64,000 bases of DNA, taken from Loktanella sp. D2R18 (GTDB lineage: Bacteria > Pseudomonadota > Alphaproteobacteria > Rhodobacterales > Rhodobacteraceae). Where the stretch lies: the NCBI RefSeq assembly GCF_003318235.1, contig NZ_QOCG01000006.1, positions 248,001-312,000 on the forward strand, in the 5' to 3' direction. Both the position numbers and the translations under genes were made by a program. The notes beneath the pieces were generated by a model, which saw only the letters and a list, made by a program, of their open reading frames with translations, was not told the origin of the DNA and searched no databases. Position 1 is the first letter of the stretch, and the number at the start of each line of letters is the position of its first letter. This document shows, piece after piece, positions 10,353 through 19,298 of the stretch.

Positions 10353-10391
10353 AAAATGGGCGCGATCCTTGCGGATCGACGCCCATTTTTT
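10353..10391 (+). terminator. Rho-independent terminator after proS
   Basis: AAATGGGCG and GATCC form a long stem with GGATC and CGCCCATTT around a TTGC loop, followed by a run of T residues (10386-10391). It lies 25 bases after the proS stop. Confidence 0.85.
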
Positions 10392-10491
10392 ACATGATGC
10401 GTTAACGGCGCGCACATTTGATGGTATGCTGCGTCCAAAATAATGTGTTGAGGCAGTAAATGACACGCAATGAAATGAAGGAAGGCCGGAT

Positions 10492-11094
10492 ATGATCCGG
10501 GTGCTTTGCCTTGTGGGCGGCGTTGCTGGGGCTGCGGGATTGTCCCAATATCCTGAGTTTTCGCAGCAATATATGCAGCGCCTCGGCGGGCAGGTCGATG
10601 AATTGGCGCGTCAGGTTAAAGAGTTCGATGCGACGGCGCTCGAAGACGGGCTTGGGCGCGAAGAGATGTTAGAGGCGATGGCCGAGGTGCCGTTGACGCA
10701 GAGGCAAGAGGCGATGTGGCGCCGTACCATTGCGCGACATGTGCGCTTGGGTGACAATCTGGCCGCCTTGCGCGACGCCTCTGCGATGCAACGGATGTTG
10801 ATGCCGCACAGAATGGCTGATGTTCAGACATTTCAGGCGGCTTGGCAGGATTTCACCCCGGCCGTTCCGATCAGCACCGCAGGGGCCGCCGCTGCAGGCA
10901 GCGGGTTTATTGGTGGTTGGGCGCTGATCGGCACAATTTTGTCATTGCTGACCTTGCCGTTTCGGCGCAACCAACGCACAGTCGCGCCGAAACAGACACT
11001 AGCGCGGATCAAGGCTGATCCTCCGGTCGCGCGGCCAACGCCCCGATCAGAGGTACAAAGCCACATTCGCCCACTATCGGGAGCAAAACGATGA
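10492..11094 (+). CDS. DUF2937 family membrane-associated protein
   Basis: A 200-residue protein that I recognise as DUF2937, of unknown function. It has an N-terminal hydrophobic segment (VLCLVGGVAGAAGL), a helical middle (about 25-115) rich in charged residues and containing LDEL/LARQVKEF-like amphipathic stretches, and a second hydrophobic segment near 145-160 (FIGGWALIGTILSLLTLPF), followed by a basic tail. The middle therefore probably lies in the periplasm between two spans. The stop overlaps the start of the ThuA gene (ATGA). No function is assigned. Confidence 0.75.
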   Translation: MIRVLCLVGGVAGAAGLSQYPEFSQQYMQRLGGQVDELARQVKEFDATALEDGLGREEMLEAMAEVPLTQRQEAMWRRTIARHVRLGDNLAALRDASAMQRMLMPHRMADVQTFQAAWQDFTPAVPISTAGAAAAGSGFIGGWALIGTILSLLTLPFRRNQRTVAPKQTLARIKADPPVARPTPRSEVQSHIRPLSGAKR

Positions 11095-11801
11095 CAACTG
11101 CATTGATTACGTGGGGCGGCTGGGATGGTCACGAACCAGATAAAGTCGCAGCGATTTTTGATAAAATCCTAAACGATGCCGGGATCGTAACCACCGTCAC
11201 GGATAGTCTCGCTTGTTTTGATGATGGCGCGGAGTTGAAAACCTATGATCTGATCGTGCCCGTCTGGACCATGAGCGATCTATCACGCGAAGCGGCCACA
11301 AATGTATCAGAGGCCGTCGCGGCGGGCACGGGTATCGCAGGCTGTCATGGCGGCATGTGCGACGCGTTTCGCGGATCGCCCTTGTGGCAGTTCATGACTG
11401 GGGCCAATTGGGTTGGCCATCCGGGGGGCGACGGGGTGAAACATCGAGTAAACATCATTTCCGACGATCCGCTGGTTGCCGGGATCGGCGATTTTGATGT
11501 CGAAACCGAACAATACTATCTGCACGTCGATCCCGCCAACATGGTTCTTGCCACGACGCGCACGGATGTCGTGACGTGGTATCACAGCGCAAATGGCCCG
11601 GTAGATATGCCTGTCGCATGGACCCGTGAATGGGGGTTGGGCCGCGTGTATTATAATGCGCTGGGCCATCAGGCATCCGTGATTGCGAATGGTCCGGCCT
11701 TCGAGATGATCAAACGTGGGCTGCTTTGGGCTGCGCAAAGCAAATCAGCGGCCCAAGGCCGCGACCCGTCTCAATTCCAAAATGCCGGCAATCACTGGTA
11801 A
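11091..11801 (+). CDS. ThuA domain protein (trehalose-utilisation-like)
   Basis: A 236-residue ThuA-like protein with a class I glutamine amidotransferase-like fold. Visible family features are the N-terminal ALITWGGWDGHEPDKVAAIF, the GIAGCHGGMCDAFRG loop, an HPGGDG segment and the C-terminal GLGRVYYNALGHQ block. In Rhizobium ThuA works in trehalose catabolism, interconverting trehalose and 3-ketotrehalose with ThuB; here no ThuB or sugar transporter is adjacent, so the substrate is unknown. It starts inside the stop of the DUF2937 gene (ATGA). No signal peptide, so cytosolic. Confidence 0.82.
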   Translation: MTTALITWGGWDGHEPDKVAAIFDKILNDAGIVTTVTDSLACFDDGAELKTYDLIVPVWTMSDLSREAATNVSEAVAAGTGIAGCHGGMCDAFRGSPLWQFMTGANWVGHPGGDGVKHRVNIISDDPLVAGIGDFDVETEQYYLHVDPANMVLATTRTDVVTWYHSANGPVDMPVAWTREWGLGRVYYNALGHQASVIANGPAFEMIKRGLLWAAQSKSAAQGRDPSQFQNAGNHW

Positions 11802-11827
11802 TTGTTCCCAAGAAAGAGACGTTATAA

Positions 11828-13081
11828 ATGTCCACCCGACCTTTTGCTAAATTCGAATGGATGATCGCTTGGCGGTATATCCGTGCCAAACGTGCCGAAG
11901 GCGGCATCAGCGTGATGACCTGGATCAGTCTGATCGGGGTGACGCTTGCGGTATGGGCGCTGATCGCGACATTGGCCGTCCGGTCAGGGTTTCGTGCCGA
12001 ATTCGTTGATACAATCGCGGGCGCTTATGCGCATGTGACCGTGCAGCAACCCGGTGGCACCATCGATGATTTTGAGGTGGTCGCCGACCGTGTCCGCGCT
12101 GAAGACCATGTGACTGATGTGTTCCCGCTTGTCCGCGGGCAAGCCATGGCAAGCGCGTCGGGGCGGTTGGGCCTTGCGGATATCTATGGGATCAAACTTG
12201 AGGATCTAAAAAGATCAGACGCGATCATTGAAAGCGACCGTAGCTACGGCAATATTGACGATCTGCCAAATGGGATCGCGCTTGGCTCTGAATTGGCGGC
12301 GAACCTTGGGGTGACAATTGGCGACCGGATAGAAATTACAACCCGCGCCGGGGCGTCAACGCCAATGGGGCAATCGACGCGGCGCAATGCCTACGACGTC
12401 GTCTTTATCTTCTCGACCGGGCGCTACCAAATCGACGAGGTGCGCGCCTATCTGCCGCTCGACGTCGCGCAGTTTATCTTTAACCGCGACGGTGTGGCCG
12501 ATGAGTTGGCCGTGCAGCTTGATGACATCACCCTGTCCGAAGGGCTTAAGCAGTCTATTGCAAATGCGGCGGGCGAAGGCACATGGGCCTATTCATGGGA
12601 GGACCGTGTGCGTCGTTATTTGCGCGCCCTGACCATCGAGGACAACGTGATGTTCATCATCTTGTCGATCCTTGTCTTAGTCGCATCGATGAACATTATT
12701 TCAGGGCTGATCATGTTGGTCAAAAACAAGGGCCGCGATGTCGGGATTTTGCGTACGATGGGGCTGACCGAAGGGTCCATCATGCGGATTTTCTTTATCT
12801 GCGGTGCCGGGATCGGGACAGTGGGGACGATCTGTGGTGTGATCCTTGGGTGTCTGTTTGCGGTCTACATCGACACGATTTTCAGCTTTGTGAATTTCGT
12901 TGCTGGCGGCGGGGTTTGGGATCCGTCCATTCGCGGAATCTACGCGATCCCCGCAGAATTACACCTGTCGGACGTCTTGAAATCCGTCTCTCTGTCACTG
13001 GGTCTGTCATGGATCATTACAATCTTTCCCGCGCGCCGTGCCGCCCGGATGAACCCGGTTGAGGCGCTGCGCTATGAATGA
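11828..13081 (+). CDS. lolC: Lipoprotein-releasing ABC transporter permease LolC/LolE
   Basis: A 417-residue permease of the LolCE complex, which extracts mature lipoproteins from the inner membrane for LolA. The N-terminal motif [19 protein letters not shown] is characteristic, followed by a first span, a large periplasmic domain (about 60-265), and three C-terminal spans with the FtsX/MacB-like segment ([20 protein letters not shown]). Alphaproteobacteria commonly have one LolC/E-type permease, making a homodimer. It overlaps lolD by eight bases. Confidence 0.9.
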   Translation: MSTRPFAKFEWMIAWRYIRAKRAEGGISVMTWISLIGVTLAVWALIATLAVRSGFRAEFVDTIAGAYAHVTVQQPGGTIDDFEVVADRVRAEDHVTDVFPLVRGQAMASASGRLGLADIYGIKLEDLKRSDAIIESDRSYGNIDDLPNGIALGSELAANLGVTIGDRIEITTRAGASTPMGQSTRRNAYDVVFIFSTGRYQIDEVRAYLPLDVAQFIFNRDGVADELAVQLDDITLSEGLKQSIANAAGEGTWAYSWEDRVRRYLRALTIEDNVMFIILSILVLVASMNIISGLIMLVKNKGRDVGILRTMGLTEGSIMRIFFICGAGIGTVGTICGVILGCLFAVYIDTIFSFVNFVAGGGVWDPSIRGIYAIPAELHLSDVLKSVSLSLGLSWIITIFPARRAARMNPVEALRYE

Positions 13082-13757
13082 TTTCACGCTGGAGGTCAGC
13101 GATCTGACCAAGACCTATAACGCAGGAAAACCCGGCGAAGTGCGCGTGTTGCAAGGTGTATCGCTCGCGGTTAAACCCGGCGAGGTCGTGGGGCTGGTGG
13201 CGCCATCGGGGGCTGGCAAGTCAACCCTGCTGCATATCGCAGGGCTGCTTGATACGCCGGACGCGGGAAAAGTTGCGATTGGCGGCACCGATATGACAAA
13301 TCTGTCTGATCGTAAACGCACGGCCGTGCGCCGTGGCACTGTTGGATTTATCTATCAGTTCCACCACTTACTGCCTGAATTTAGCGCTGTCGAAAACATC
13401 GTGATTCCACAGTTAGCAAATGGGGTAAGTGATGCGGCAGCCCATGCGCGCGCGCTTGATCTGCTCAATCGGGTTGGCATTGCGGATCGGGCATCACACC
13501 GCCCCGCTGCCTTGTCAGGTGGAGAACAGCAGCGCGTGGCGTTTTGCCGGGCGCTGGCAAATGAACCCGCCCTTTTGCTTGCGGATGAGCCGACAGGCAA
13601 CCTTGACCCCGATACATCTGATCAGGTGTTCGATGCGCTGATGGGGCTGGTACGTGATACGGGGCTGGCCGCTGTTATTGCGACCCATAACCTGACGCTT
13701 GCCGCGCGGATGGACCGACAGGTGCGGCTGACCGCCGGCACGCTAGAAATGATTTAG
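13074..13757 (+). CDS. lolD: Lipoprotein-releasing ABC transporter ATPase
   Basis: The 227-residue ATPase partner of LolC. It has Walker [10 protein letters not shown] (the first Gly replaced by Ala), Q-loop [10 protein letters not shown], signature LSGGEQQR, Walker [13 protein letters not shown] and H-loop ATHN. It starts at the ATG at 13074, inside the end of lolC (8-base overlap); a reading from 13059 would add five residues and lacks a better ribosome site. Energises lipoprotein release at the inner membrane. Confidence 0.94.
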   Translation: MNDFTLEVSDLTKTYNAGKPGEVRVLQGVSLAVKPGEVVGLVAPSGAGKSTLLHIAGLLDTPDAGKVAIGGTDMTNLSDRKRTAVRRGTVGFIYQFHHLLPEFSAVENIVIPQLANGVSDAAAHARALDLLNRVGIADRASHRPAALSGGEQQRVAFCRALANEPALLLADEPTGNLDPDTSDQVFDALMGLVRDTGLAAVIATHNLTLAARMDRQVRLTAGTLEMI

Positions 13758-13812
13758 ATCAATGCCATCGCGCGCAGCCCTGCTAGCGTGATGAAAACAG
13801 GAGAGAGTACAG

Positions 13813-14196
13813 ATGCGGTATATGATGATAGTGGCGGCGCTCACATTGGCCGCTTGTGTTGAGAAACCTGAAAGCGGCGCGCAGTTGTATGAGGCTGAAT
13901 GCGCGGGTTGCCATGGCGCGGATGCGCGTGGCGATGGACCCTACGCGCGGGGGCTGGAAACAGCGCCGCCTGATCTGACCACGATTGCTGCGCGCAATGG
14001 CGGGGTGTTCCCGCGCGATCAAGTCATGAGCACGATCGATGGGCTGCAACGCGACGCCCACTTTAGCGCTGCCATGCCAGAGTTCGGGGCAGGTGATCTG
14101 GGTGAGACGGTGATCGTTGAAAATAACGGCCTAGGCACGCCTGTGCCAACCAAGTTGCTGTTGCTGACAGATTACATCGAATTATTGCAACAGTAG
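13813..14196 (+). CDS. Small cytochrome c, predicted lipoprotein
   Basis: A 127-residue secreted protein. The start is hydrophobic and ends in a lipobox LAAC with Cys at about 15, so it is probably lipid-anchored. The haem attachment motif is CAGCH (30-34), and a likely distal ligand Met lies in AAMPEFG (about 88). Spacing and GADARGDGPYA resemble the short class I cytochromes c of terminal oxidase or nitrous-oxide clusters, but no oxidase is adjacent, so the partner is unknown. Translation follows a GGAGAG ribosome site. Confidence 0.85.
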   Translation: MRYMMIVAALTLAACVEKPESGAQLYEAECAGCHGADARGDGPYARGLETAPPDLTTIAARNGGVFPRDQVMSTIDGLQRDAHFSAAMPEFGAGDLGETVIVENNGLGTPVPTKLLLLTDYIELLQQ

Positions 14197-14292
14197 CAAT
14201 GGCTGACAATCGCGTGAGATTGTGAATTTGCACGTGGGCGCAGGCGATGCTGGGGGGTATGCATGGGGTCAATTGAGTGATTGGAGTTTCTC

Positions 14293-14931
14293 ATGCGCTA
14301 CCTGACCCTTGCCGCCTGCTTTGCCCTCGCCACCCCTGCCATCGCGCAGCCTGTGCCGTTTTCAAGCGGTTGGGCTGAACAGCGGTTACAGTTGTTTAGC
14401 TCGAACGATTATAGCTTTGGATCTGATCTTGGGATTGTGTCTGAAGGCTCTGTTTCATTGGCGTGGACGCGGGTTGGGCGGGGCCAGTGGGGCGCGCGCA
14501 ATGCGTCTTGGGGCTGGCGTGTGGATCAATCGGTGCCTGCAACAAGCCTTGCCCAAAAGGGTGGCGATGACCGTAATGTTTCCGTCTATTTCGTGTTCCT
14601 ACCCGAGGCATCCGCCGCCGCGAGTGAAGGGGCGAACATCAGGAGTTTGCTTGGAAATGATGAGGTGCGCATCATCCAATATGCGTGGGGCGGTAACCAC
14701 GCGCGCGGTCAAGTGATCCCGTCGCCTTATGGTCCTGCGGGCCAAGGCGCGACGATTGCGCTGCGCCAAGCAGGCACCGGATCACATAGCGAAAACGTTG
14801 ATCTGGCGGCGGATTACGCGGCGGCCTTTGGTGGTGCGCCGGGTGCGTTGGTTGGCTTGGCCGTGTCAGCGGATAGCGACGATACCGATAGCATTATTCG
14901 CGCAGCGCTTGGCCCGATTGATCTGCGGTGA
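14293..14931 (+). CDS. Exported DUF3047 family protein
   Basis: A 212-residue protein with a clear signal peptide (LTLAACFALATPAIAQ, cleavage after about residue 18). I recognise the DUF3047 pattern: SGW near the start, WGWRVD followed about ten residues later by LAQKGGDDR, and a YVF-type beta strand. The function of the family is unknown; it is periplasmic. ATG at 14293 has GGAG six bases upstream, preferable to the TTG at 14281. It follows the cytochrome c gene by about 100 bases but need not be co-transcribed. Confidence 0.72.
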   Translation: MRYLTLAACFALATPAIAQPVPFSSGWAEQRLQLFSSNDYSFGSDLGIVSEGSVSLAWTRVGRGQWGARNASWGWRVDQSVPATSLAQKGGDDRNVSVYFVFLPEASAAASEGANIRSLLGNDEVRIIQYAWGGNHARGQVIPSPYGPAGQGATIALRQAGTGSHSENVDLAADYAAAFGGAPGALVGLAVSADSDDTDSIIRAALGPIDLR

Positions 14932-14940
14932 TGCGGGGCA

Positions 14941-14963
14941 GGTGGGTTAAAACCCACCCTACG
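14941..14963. repeat. Dispersed palindromic repeat, copy 1
   Basis: GGTGGGTTAAAACCCACC is a perfect inverted repeat followed by CTACG. Read on the minus strand it begins CGTAGGGTGGGTT, matching the element at 24300 (GCGTAGGGTGGATC...). Both sit directly behind a gene. It may act as a weak terminator or be a mobile REP-like unit. Confidence 0.6.
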
Positions 14964-15122
14964 CGGTGCGGCGAACGAATCGCAGGTTAACGCCTGTATT
15001 TTATGGGGTTTGGGCTGTCGGCCGCGCGTCGGACTTGCGTCGGGCATTTGTCTGGCATTTGTGCGGTTAACGGTGCGTGCTATGGGTGGGTTGAAAACGG
15101 ACCGCTTTGCCTAATCCACATC

Positions 15123-15193
15123 CTGCCCGGCATCGCCGGGCAGCGCCCGGACCTCCCCCATGGGGAGGGCGCTTCGCACCCACCCCGAGGTCC
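15123..15193. repeat. Compound palindromic element in a gene-free stretch
   Basis: The 305 bases between the DUF3047 gene and the next gene (14932-15236) hold no gene. They contain a perfect hairpin CTGCCCGGC-ATC-GCCGGGCAG (15123-15143), then GGACCTC (15149-15155) that pairs with GAGGTCC (15187-15193) and encloses a smaller CTCCCC-AT-GGGGAG hairpin. The nested structure resembles the complex intergenic repeats common in Rhodobacteraceae genomes; function is unknown. Confidence 0.55.
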
Positions 15194-15236
15194 GAGCGCC
15201 GCCCTCATTTGGGAATTGGACAGCTTCTATACGAGC

Positions 15237-15800
15237 TCAAAGTTTACTGATGTACGTAAGAAGTTGACCAAGTGACGTTGGGCATGAAATTGCAGGTATA
15301 GCCATCAAAACTGGCACAATATAGCAACTAAACACATCTGAGATGAACGTTAAGTTGGCCGAACGATTTGCTGCGCGTTGATCTACGGATTCCTTTTCAT
15401 TCTTTAGTTGTATTTCTAATGCCTGGATATCGCTATTGGGTAAGTCATCATATTGATCTGGTTGACGATATTCCATCTCTAGACGGCCGGACAATGAATT
15501 ACGTGCGAACTTATGGCTGGCATTTATTCTTCTTGTCGTACGTACATGAAGAAGGACGTTAAGGTTCGGCAGTTCTTTGACGATGTAAACTATGAACAAG
15601 GCAAAGGTAGATACCTGACCCAAAGCAATTAGTTTGTCTTGATCGAGTTCAATTGACACTCCGAAGAATGAAACTTGTTCAGATAAGATATTCAAATTCG
15701 CAAGTATTAGAGTGAAATATGCGGTGGTAAGCAACGTTCTGCGGGCAACTTTCGAATTTTTTGGGTCTAAATCTACTGGTACTATATTTGTGTCACTCAA
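15237..15800 (-). CDS. Unknown membrane protein coupled to parE
   Basis: A 187-residue protein I do not recognise. It has hydrophobic segments at about 23-40 and 56-72, a charged helical stretch of about 80 residues (rich in Arg, Glu and Gln, about 80-150), and a third hydrophobic segment near 155-175. Base composition is clearly more A+T rich than parE. The TTG start overlaps the parE stop as TTGA, so its translation depends on parE read-through. There is no detectable ribosome site of its own. It is likely a recently arrived gene that settled behind parE. Confidence 0.6.
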   Translation of the reverse strand: MSDTNIVPVDLDPKNSKVARRTLLTTAYFTLILANLNILSEQVSFFGVSIELDQDKLIALGQVSTFALFIVYIVKELPNLNVLLHVRTTRRINASHKFARNSLSGRLEMEYRQPDQYDDLPNSDIQALEIQLKNEKESVDQRAANRSANLTFISDVFSCYIVPVLMAIPAISCPTSLGQLLTYISKL

Positions 15801-17761
15801 ACATCCAACTCCTCCGCGAACTGCGCATTTTCCTGAATATACTGGAACCGCAGTTCGGGTTTTTTGCCCATGAGGCGCTCTACCAGATCGGCGGTGTCGC
15901 CGGGTTGATCGTCGGTGATGGTGACGCGGATGAGCTTGCGGGTGGTGGGGTCCATCGTGGTTTCTTTGAGGTCTTTTGCGTCCATTTCGCCCAGCCCCTT
16001 AAACCGCTGCACGTCGATTTTGCCTTTGCCACCCAGACCCTTTTCAAACACCGCATCTTTTTCGGCGTCATCGGCGACATAGACGCGTCGCGCGCCTTGG
16101 GTCAGCCGGTAGAGCGGAGGGCAGGCGAGGTATAGGTGCCCTTGGTCAATCAGCGGGCGCATTTGCGTAAAGAAGAATGTCATCAACAACGCCGCGATAT
16201 GCGCCCCGTCGACATCCGCATCGGTCATGATGATGATCTTTTCATAGCGTAGGTCATCGACGTTGAACTTAGTGCCCATGCCAACGCCCAATGCTTCGCA
16301 CAGGTCATTGATTTCGGCGTTGGTGGTCAGCTTGTTTGACGCGGCCCCCAGCACGTTGAGGATCTTACCCTTGAGCGGCAGGAGGGCTTGGGTTTTGCGG
16401 TCGCGCGCGCCTTTGCCGGACCCGCCCGCGGAATCGCCCTCGACGATGAACAGTTCGGTCCCGATCCGGTCTTTGGAGGTGCAGTCGGTCAGCTTGCCGG
16501 GCAGGCGCAGTTTTTTGGTCGCGGATTTGCGCGATGTTTCTTTTTCTTGCTTGCGGCGCAACCGTTCTTCGGCGCGCAGCACAAGGAAGTCAAGGATCGC
16601 GCCTGCGGATTTTGTATCGGCGGCCAGCCAGTTGTCGAAATGGTCGCGCACGGCGGCATCGACCATGCGCTGCGCGTCCGTTGTCGCCAGCCGGTCTTTG
16701 GTTTGGCCCACAAATTCGGGTTCGCGGATAAAGCAAGATACCAGCGCGCCTGCGCCTGTGGTCAGGTCTTCGCGCGTAATCGTGCCTGCCTTTTTGTTGC
16801 CGACCAGTTCACCGTAGGCTTTGATGCCTTTGAGGATCGCGGACCAGAACCCGGCCTCGTGCGTGCCGCCTTCGGGGGTGGGGACGGTGTTACAGTAGGA
16901 TTGGATGAACCCGTCGCGCGTGGGCGTCCAGTTGATGGCCCATTCGACCTTGCCCGGCACGTTGAATTTATCGGCAAAGGACACGGTCCCGGCGAATGGG
17001 GCTTCGGAATAGGTGGTGGCACCCGCGAAGACTTCGGTCAAATAGTCAGCCAAGCCGCCGGGGAATTTGAACGTCGCCTCAAGCGGGGTGTCCCCATCGT
17101 TGATCCCGGTCTTCCAGCGGATTTCAACGCCCGAGAACAGATAAGCCTTTGACCGCGCCATTTTGAACAGGGTTTTGGGTTTGAGCGTGAGTTTCCCGAA
17201 AATCTGTTCATCCGGGTGGAATGTCACCGCTGTGCCGCGCCGATTGGGGGCTGCGCCGATTTTCGCCAGTGGGGCCTGTGGCACCCCGCGCGAAAATTCC
17301 ATCATGAACAGTTCTTTGTTGCGCGCGACCTCGACCCGCAGGTGATCTGACAGCGCGTTCACCACCGATGACCCAACCCCGTGCAGACCGCCTGATGTCT
17401 GGTAACTATCACCCGAGAATTTACCGCCCGCGTTGAGCGTGCAAAAGATGATTTCAAGTGCGGATTTATCGGGGTTCTTGGGGTGCGGATCGGTCGGGAT
17501 GCCCCGCCCGTTGTCGCGCACAGTGACATGGCCGTTCTCGTGCAGCTCGACCTCGATCCAAGTGGCATGGCCCGCGACGGCCTCGTCCATCGAGTTGTCG
17601 ATGATTTCCGCGACCATGTGGTGCAGCGCGCGTTCGTCCTTGCCGCCGATATACATACCGGGGCGCAGGCGCACGTGCTCCATATCCTCAAGCACTTCGA
17701 TGCTGCTTGCGTTATAGTCGTCGGGCGCTGCTGTGCCCCCAGAGAGAAGATCATTGGCCAT
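15797..17761 (-). CDS. parE: DNA topoisomerase IV subunit B
   Basis: ParE, about 654 residues from the chosen start, the ATPase subunit of topoisomerase IV that unlinks daughter chromosomes. GHKL ATPase motifs: RLRPGMYIGG, DNSMDEA, DNGRGIP and GGLHGVGSSVVNALS. The transducer domain follows. The TOPRIM domain shows FIVEGDSAGGSGKGARDR and MTDADVDGAHI, and the C-terminus ends with the usual RFKGLGEM-type block. The frame is open further upstream to 17875; I take MANDLLSGG at 17761 as the family-like start, with ATG at 17773 almost as likely. Longer versions would add a proline-rich leader. Confidence 0.95.
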   Translation of the reverse strand: MANDLLSGGTAAPDDYNASSIEVLEDMEHVRLRPGMYIGGKDERALHHMVAEIIDNSMDEAVAGHATWIEVELHENGHVTVRDNGRGIPTDPHPKNPDKSALEIIFCTLNAGGKFSGDSYQTSGGLHGVGSSVVNALSDHLRVEVARNKELFMMEFSRGVPQAPLAKIGAAPNRRGTAVTFHPDEQIFGKLTLKPKTLFKMARSKAYLFSGVEIRWKTGINDGDTPLEATFKFPGGLADYLTEVFAGATTYSEAPFAGTVSFADKFNVPGKVEWAINWTPTRDGFIQSYCNTVPTPEGGTHEAGFWSAILKGIKAYGELVGNKKAGTITREDLTTGAGALVSCFIREPEFVGQTKDRLATTDAQRMVDAAVRDHFDNWLAADTKSAGAILDFLVLRAEERLRRKQEKETSRKSATKKLRLPGKLTDCTSKDRIGTELFIVEGDSAGGSGKGARDRKTQALLPLKGKILNVLGAASNKLTTNAEINDLCEALGVGMGTKFNVDDLRYEKIIIMTDADVDGAHIAALLMTFFFTQMRPLIDQGHLYLACPPLYRLTQGARRVYVADDAEKDAVFEKGLGGKGKIDVQRFKGLGEMDAKDLKETTMDPTTRKLIRVTITDDQPGDTADLVERLMGKKPELRFQYIQENAQFAEELDV

Positions 17762-17948
17762 GGTGCTGCTCATTCTTTTGGTTTGGGCCATAATGGCAGG
17801 CGGCGGCGGTTGGGGCAATTGGCAAAGGGCGCGGATTGGCGTCTTATCGGCCATTGCGGTTGCGGTTGGGAACATTAGGGTTGCGGGAAGCGCCGTAAAC
17901 GCGTCTGGTCATGCGTGTTGGTACAAACAAGTAAGAGGTTCCGCATCC

Positions 17949-18650
17949 GTGCCTTACATCGTCGAAATCCCCTATGAAGACCCTGAACGGTTTCATATGC
18001 CAAGTGACCTAACGCGCTGGAGCCAAAGAATTCTGGGCAGTCAAAGTCGGCCGGGCATTCGGGCGACCGAAGAAGAAATGGTGCGGATAAAGCGCGCCAG
18101 CGAAATCTCTAACGTATTTAAGAACGGATCACGCATACTGTCTAATGAAGAAATACCAGAAGACTGCGTGCTGAGTATTTTTCCTGACCGGTTGAAAAGC
18201 TTTGCGCCAACTTGGAGTGTCGCGGATGGCGCAATCATCATTCACCAAACCGTCAAAGACGTTCTGGGCCGCATTGAGCCTGACACACATCAGATTGTTC
18301 CAATCGAAGTGATGTTTCGCGATGGCACCCCAGCAGAGGGGAACTATTATTTCCTGAACGTTACGCAAACAATTGATAGTATCATCGATGAGCGTTCAAC
18401 GGTCGCGATAAAGACTGACCCTTTTCCGGGTACGCGCGACTATATGGAAATCCGCTGGCGGAATCGGGAACAACACCGATTGACGTTTGATCCAGCCGTT
18501 ACTGCTGGTCACCATCTTTGGCGGGAAAAGCGATATAGCAAACCTGAAATAGAATACGCCATGTCAGACGCGTTACATGATGCCTTTGAGGCCGCAGGTG
18601 CGCCATTTTTTACGTCATGGAAAGCCGTCGCGAGCGACGTCGATCTCTAG
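17949..18650 (+). CDS. Imm11-like (DUF1629) immunity-type protein
   Basis: A 233-residue cytosolic protein that I place with low-to-moderate confidence in the Imm11/DUF1629 family found beside polymorphic toxins. The pattern is LSIFPDRLKSFAPTWSVADG (a segment about residue 85-105 where the protein judges when its partner domain ends), followed by IVPIEVMF, GNYYFLNV and a late DALHDAFEAAG helix. The gene at 22031 shows the same order. The open frame reaches back to 17733, overlapping parE, but the GTG at 17949 with AGAGG ten bases upstream gives the natural protein start (VPYIVEIPYED). No toxin gene lies beside it, so it is an orphan. Confidence 0.6.
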   Translation: MPYIVEIPYEDPERFHMPSDLTRWSQRILGSQSRPGIRATEEEMVRIKRASEISNVFKNGSRILSNEEIPEDCVLSIFPDRLKSFAPTWSVADGAIIIHQTVKDVLGRIEPDTHQIVPIEVMFRDGTPAEGNYYFLNVTQTIDSIIDERSTVAIKTDPFPGTRDYMEIRWRNREQHRLTFDPAVTAGHHLWREKRYSKPEIEYAMSDALHDAFEAAGAPFFTSWKAVASDVDL

Positions 18651-18692
18651 CGTCTAACGACAATATGGGATCTCAGTTAGTAGGAAGCTCAG

Positions 18693-19298
18693 ATGAAATC
18701 CAAAAATGTTCATGATATTCTCTCTCCGCCCCAAAAGCCGGATGACTGGGTAGAGCAGCAACCACCTTCCGTCGATGAAAGCAAGGTTGTACACCACTTT
18801 ACCTCCGATGGTTTGGAATATTGGCCTAGCCTGCGGTACCATCAAGTCTGCACTAGCAATTCTGATGTCTGGTTGTCCTTCCATCTAGCAAGTTATGTGG
18901 ACTACTCGCACTTTTATTTCATCGTTCATTTTGATGGTGTTAAGGTAACTATCACCCGTGAATCGGATCACATGTTTTCTCATAGTTTTCAAGATAAGGC
19001 ACCTGACGGAAGCCAAATTTGGCGTATTGATAGTATCCTTCATCAGCTTGATGTGCCTGATTTTGATGCGTACCCATGGGCTGATATGGCCGTTTTTTTA
19101 CCTATAAAAAAACTAGGGGGCCTCAAAACGTTCGAAAGTCGCGAGCAGCAAGAGCGCTTCATTTATCTTACGGAAATGCTCCTTTCTTGTATTTCAGGCA
19201 ATTGGTTGCCTTTGCGCTACGGTACCGTCCAGAAGGGGGTGGTCGTTTGGGGCGAAGATTTGCAGACAAAATTTAAAGAAGGAGCTCTCATATCATGA
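18693..19298 (+). CDS. Unknown protein, 201 residues, coupled to an epimerase gene
   Basis: Not recognised. It is soluble, rich in aromatic residues (repeated YF, FHF and WP stretches), lacks a signal peptide or spans, and its composition is A+T rich compared with neighbours. It lies 42 bases behind the Imm11-like gene, and its stop overlaps the next start (ATGA). It could be another immunity-type protein because of its position and composition, but no motif supports that. Confidence 0.6.
   Translation: MKSKNVHDILSPPQKPDDWVEQQPPSVDESKVVHHFTSDGLEYWPSLRYHQVCTSNSDVWLSFHLASYVDYSHFYFIVHFDGVKVTITRESDHMFSHSFQDKAPDGSQIWRIDSILHQLDVPDFDAYPWADMAVFLPIKKLGGLKTFESREQQERFIYLTEMLLSCISGNWLPLRYGTVQKGVVVWGEDLQTKFKEGALIS

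Noticed and set aside
16388..17152. Plus-strand frame of 254 codons opposite parE
   Set aside because: Antisense shadow of the conserved ParE ATPase/transducer region, with no recognisable features.
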